Positions 61,714 to 64,000 of a stretch of DNA of 64,000 nucleotides are shown in pieces. Numbering within the stretch: the first letter of the stretch is position 1; every line of letters starts with the position of its first letter. Source of the DNA: Caldicellulosiruptor diazotrophicus (GTDB lineage: Bacteria; Bacillota; Thermoanaerobacteria; Caldicellulosiruptorales; Caldicellulosiruptoraceae); contig NZ_AP024480.1 in the NCBI RefSeq assembly GCF_017347585.1, positions 1,448,001-1,512,000 of the forward strand, written 5' to 3'. The notes beneath the pieces are model-generated. The model saw only the letters and a list, made by a program, of their open reading frames with translations, was not told where the DNA came from and did no database searches. The position numbers and the translations under genes were made by a program.

Positions 61714-64000
61714 TTAGTTTTCCACTTTCTGCATCTCATATGCTTCCACAATATCCCCTTCTTTTATATCGTTAAACTTTTCAAAGGTCATACCACATTC
61801 ATATCCGGCTGCAACTTCTCTGACATCATCTTTAAAACGCTTGAGCGACGCAAGTCTCCCTTCATATACAACAACACCGTCACGAATAATTCGCGCGTTT
61901 GCTGTCCTTGTTATCTTGCCGTCCAGAACATAACACCCTGCAATTGTACCAACTGCAGATGATTTGAATATCTGTCTGACTTCTGCATGTCCTATTACCA
62001 CTTCTTTATATACAGGCTCAAGCAATCCCTTCATGGCTGCTTCAATGTCATTTATAACATCATAGATTATCCTGTACATTCTCACATCAACCTTTTCTTT
62101 TTCAGCAAGTGACATTGCACCAACCTCTGGTCTGACATTAAATCCTATTATTATAGCGTCAGATGCAGAAGCCAAAGTAACATCTGATTCAGTGATAGCA
62201 CCAACAGCGGCATGTATGACCTTAACAGTAACCTTGTCGTTTGAAAGTCTTTCAACAGCAGATTTTAAAGCTTCCACCGACCCTTGAACGTCAGCTTTTA
62301 TTATAACCCTTAATTCTTTTAGCTGGCCTTTTTGAATTCTTTCAAAAAGTTCATCAAGAGATATCTTTGTGCTTTGCATCTTTTCTTCTTTGAGCTTTTC
62401 CTGTCTAATCTGTGCAACCGTCTTTGCTGTCTTTTCATCTTTCACACATACAAGCTCGTCACCTGCAATAGGCACATCTTCAAGTCCCAAAATCTCAACA
62501 GGCATGGAAGGTCCTGCTTCTTTTATTCTCTGACCTTTATCGTCCATCATCGCACGAATTCTTCCCCATGTGTTTCCAACAACAACATAATCTCCTACTT
62601 TTAGCGTTCCTTTTTGAATCAAAACTGTTGCAACAGGTCCTCTACCTTTGTCAAGTTTTGCTTCAATTACTCTACCGCGGGCAGGTCTGTTTGGATTTGC
62701 TTTGAGCTCCATAAGGTCTGCAACAAGTAAAATCATTTCAAGCAGATGGTCAATACCTATCTTTTTCTTTGCAGAGACATTTACAAATACTGTGTCTCCA
62801 CCCCACTCCTCTGGAATAAGTCCATATTCTGATAGCTGCTGCTTTACTCTTTCGGGATTTGCCTCTGGCTTATCGATTTTGTTTATTGCAACTATGATAG
62901 TAACATTTGCTGCTTTCGCGTGATTGATAGCTTCTATTGTCTGTGGCATAACACCATCATCAGCTGCAACTACAAGCACTGCTATATCAGTAACTTGTGC
63001 ACCTCTTGCTCTCATTGCAGTAAATGCTTCATGTCCAGGCGTGTCTAAAAATGTTATCCTTCTGCCGTTTACCTCAACAACAGATGCACCTATATGCTGT
63101 GTAATTCCACCGGCTTCTTTTTCTGTCACATTTGTTTTTCGTATAGCGTCAAGCAAAGATGTCTTTCCATGGTCAACATGACCCATTACAACAACAACAG
63201 GTGGTCGTGGCACAAGGCTTTCTGGTGGATCTTCCTGGTCTTCCAAAAGAATCTCTTCTTCAGTTTTTATAATCTCTTTTTCCACTTTAAATCCATAGTC
63301 TTCTGCTATTAAAGATGCAATATCAAAATCTATCTCCTGGTTTATATTTGCCATCACACCAAGCATTATAAGTTTTTTGATAATCTCTGCTGCAGGTTTT
63401 CCTATTAAGTTTGCAAACTCGCCAACCACAATCTTTTCTGGTATCTTTATTAGTTCTTCTTTTTTCTCATCTTGAGCTTGTTTTGTTTGTAGTTTCAAAA
63501 CCTCTTTTTGCTCTTTTGACTTCTTCTTAAGTTTTTCTTTTCTACCACGTCTGACATGCTTTTCTTGCAAGTATTCTTCTTCTAAAAGAGTATTTTCAAC
63601 TTCTCTATCAACCTTTTCAAGCTCTTCTCTGTCCAATGGCATCTCATGATGATCTTCCTCAACGGCAAAAGCTTGTTTTCTATGTTTTGGAGTCCTTTCT
63701 TGTTTTTGTTTTGCTTGAGCCTTATCCTGAAATTTCTTCTCTATTTTTTGCTCCTTTGCAACCTCGTACTTTGGTTTGGAAACCTGTTTCTTCTCTACTT
63801 CAGATTTAAAATCAATTTCTATAATTTTTCTACTCTCCTGTACTGCTGTTTTGTCTCTCGACTCAGACTTTGCTGGTTTATCTTCTTTTTTATATCTTTC
63901 ATCTTTCTGTGTTTCATCTCGCAGTTGTCTGCTTTTTTCTTCTGCCTTTCTTTCATGACGAGGCTTTTCATCAAACCTTCGTGATTTCCTAACATCTGGT
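61714..64000 (-). CDS. infB: Translation initiation factor IF-2 (partial, runs off right edge)
   Basis: The frame stays open from the stop at 61714 to the right edge, at least 761 residues. The methionine at 63642 is internal: about 119 more codons lie upstream, a Lys/Glu/Arg/Gln-rich low-complexity N-terminal region. Then come the IF2-N domain (near 63430), the G domain with '[15 protein letters not shown]' and '[10 protein letters not shown]', a beta-barrel domain, IF-2 domain 3 and the C-terminal fMet-tRNA-binding domain. It brings initiator tRNA to the 30S subunit. Followed by rbfA as in most bacteria. Confidence 0.96.
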   Translation of the reverse strand, partial: PDVRKSRRFDEKPRHERKAEEKSRQLRDETQKDERYKKEDKPAKSESRDKTAVQESRKIIEIDFKSEVEKKQVSKPKYEVAKEQKIEKKFQDKAQAKQKQERTPKHRKQAFAVEEDHHEMPLDREELEKVDREVENTLLEEEYLQEKHVRRGRKEKLKKKSKEQKEVLKLQTKQAQDEKKEELIKIPEKIVVGEFANLIGKPAAEIIKKLIMLGVMANINQEIDFDIASLIAEDYGFKVEKEIIKTEEEILLEDQEDPPESLVPRPPVVVVMGHVDHGKTSLLDAIRKTNVTEKEAGGITQHIGASVVEVNGRRITFLDTPGHEAFTAMRARGAQVTDIAVLVVAADDGVMPQTIEAINHAKAANVTIIVAINKIDKPEANPERVKQQLSEYGLIPEEWGGDTVFVNVSAKKKIGIDHLLEMILLVADLMELKANPNRPARGRVIEAKLDKGRGPVATVLIQKGTLKVGDYVVVGNTWGRIRAMMDDKGQRIKEAGPSMPVEILGLEDVPIAGDELVCVKDEKTAKTVAQIRQEKLKEEKMQSTKISLDELFERIQKGQLKELRVIIKADVQGSVEALKSAVERLSNDKVTVKVIHAAVGAITESDVTLASASDAIIIGFNVRPEVGAMSLAEKEKVDVRMYRIIYDVINDIEAAMKGLLEPVYKEVVIGHAEVRQIFKSSAVGTIAGCYVLDGKITRTANARIIRDGVVVYEGRLASLKRFKDDVREVAAGYECGMTFEKFNDIKEGDIVEAYEMQKVEN

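Noticed and set aside
1-64000. tRNA, rRNA, CRISPR array, prophage or known riboswitch
   Set aside because: None was recognised by eye on either strand; covariance-model scans could still find a diverged structured RNA.

Overview
The window is AT-rich, gene-dense DNA from a low-GC Firmicute. Gene content (S-layer-anchored arabinan-degrading enzyme, two CUT1-type sugar uptake loci, a six-subunit Ech hydrogenase with a full hyp maturation set, a ferredoxin-dependent 2-oxoacid oxidoreductase, an IS256-family insertion) fits an anaerobic, hydrogen-producing, plant-polysaccharide-degrading thermophile such as Caldicellulosiruptor. That genus assignment is an inference from gene content; no rRNA gene is present to confirm it.

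Layout. (1) 1-13.8 kb: sugar region. A leftward locus carries an LplC-type permease, a 544-residue binding protein, an LplB-type permease and the start of a secreted GH51-type arabinofuranosidase. It is followed by an isolated 1440-residue SLH-GH43-LamG cell-surface arabinanase-like enzyme, a 685-base gene-free gap, and a second binding protein/permease/permease locus. Divergent from that locus is a regulator with an ArsR-like HTH fused to a beta-rich domain. Neither locus encodes an ATPase, so a shared MsmK-type subunit from elsewhere is expected. (2) 13.9-15.7 kb: a 1.3-kb IS256-family element has split a small coiled-coil gene; removing it restores a 143-codon frame exactly. (3) 15.7-31.9 kb: an unbroken leftward run echABCDEF-hypABFCDE-(orphan P-loop NTPase)-2-oxoacid:ferredoxin oxidoreductase (ferredoxin, alpha, beta, gamma)-VanW protein-DUF2225 protein. 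Genes overlap or are separated by less than 60 bases. The oxidoreductase reduces ferredoxin and Ech re-oxidises it to H2 while pumping ions. (4) 32.0-37.2 kb: a HAD phosphatase, a secreted amidase and the argC-argB pair with an ArgR-like operator. (5) 37.2-50.4 kb: Firmicute housekeeping block rho, cwlD-like amidase, ogg, prsW, MFS, rpmE, DUF1385, prmC, prfA, motA, motB, ZIP transporter, tsaC, arginine phosphatase, rlmH. (6) 50.6-55.9 kb: glyA-rarA-malic enzyme leftward and a two-gene ThrE-type exporter rightward. (7) 56.0-64.0 kb: canonical infB-rbfA-nrnA-truB-ribF-rpsO-pnp block, infB running off the right edge.

Transcription signals are unusually clear by eye: several promoters with 17-18-base spacers, bidirectional hairpins between convergent genes, and hairpins after both sugar-binding-protein genes. 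No tRNA, rRNA or CRISPR array was seen. No wholly unknown multi-gene system is evident. The best leads are the beta-domain ArsR regulator with a palindrome over its neighbour's start site, the orphan P-loop gene between hyp and oxidoreductase genes, and the ech-hyp-oxidoreductase run as a possible single unit.
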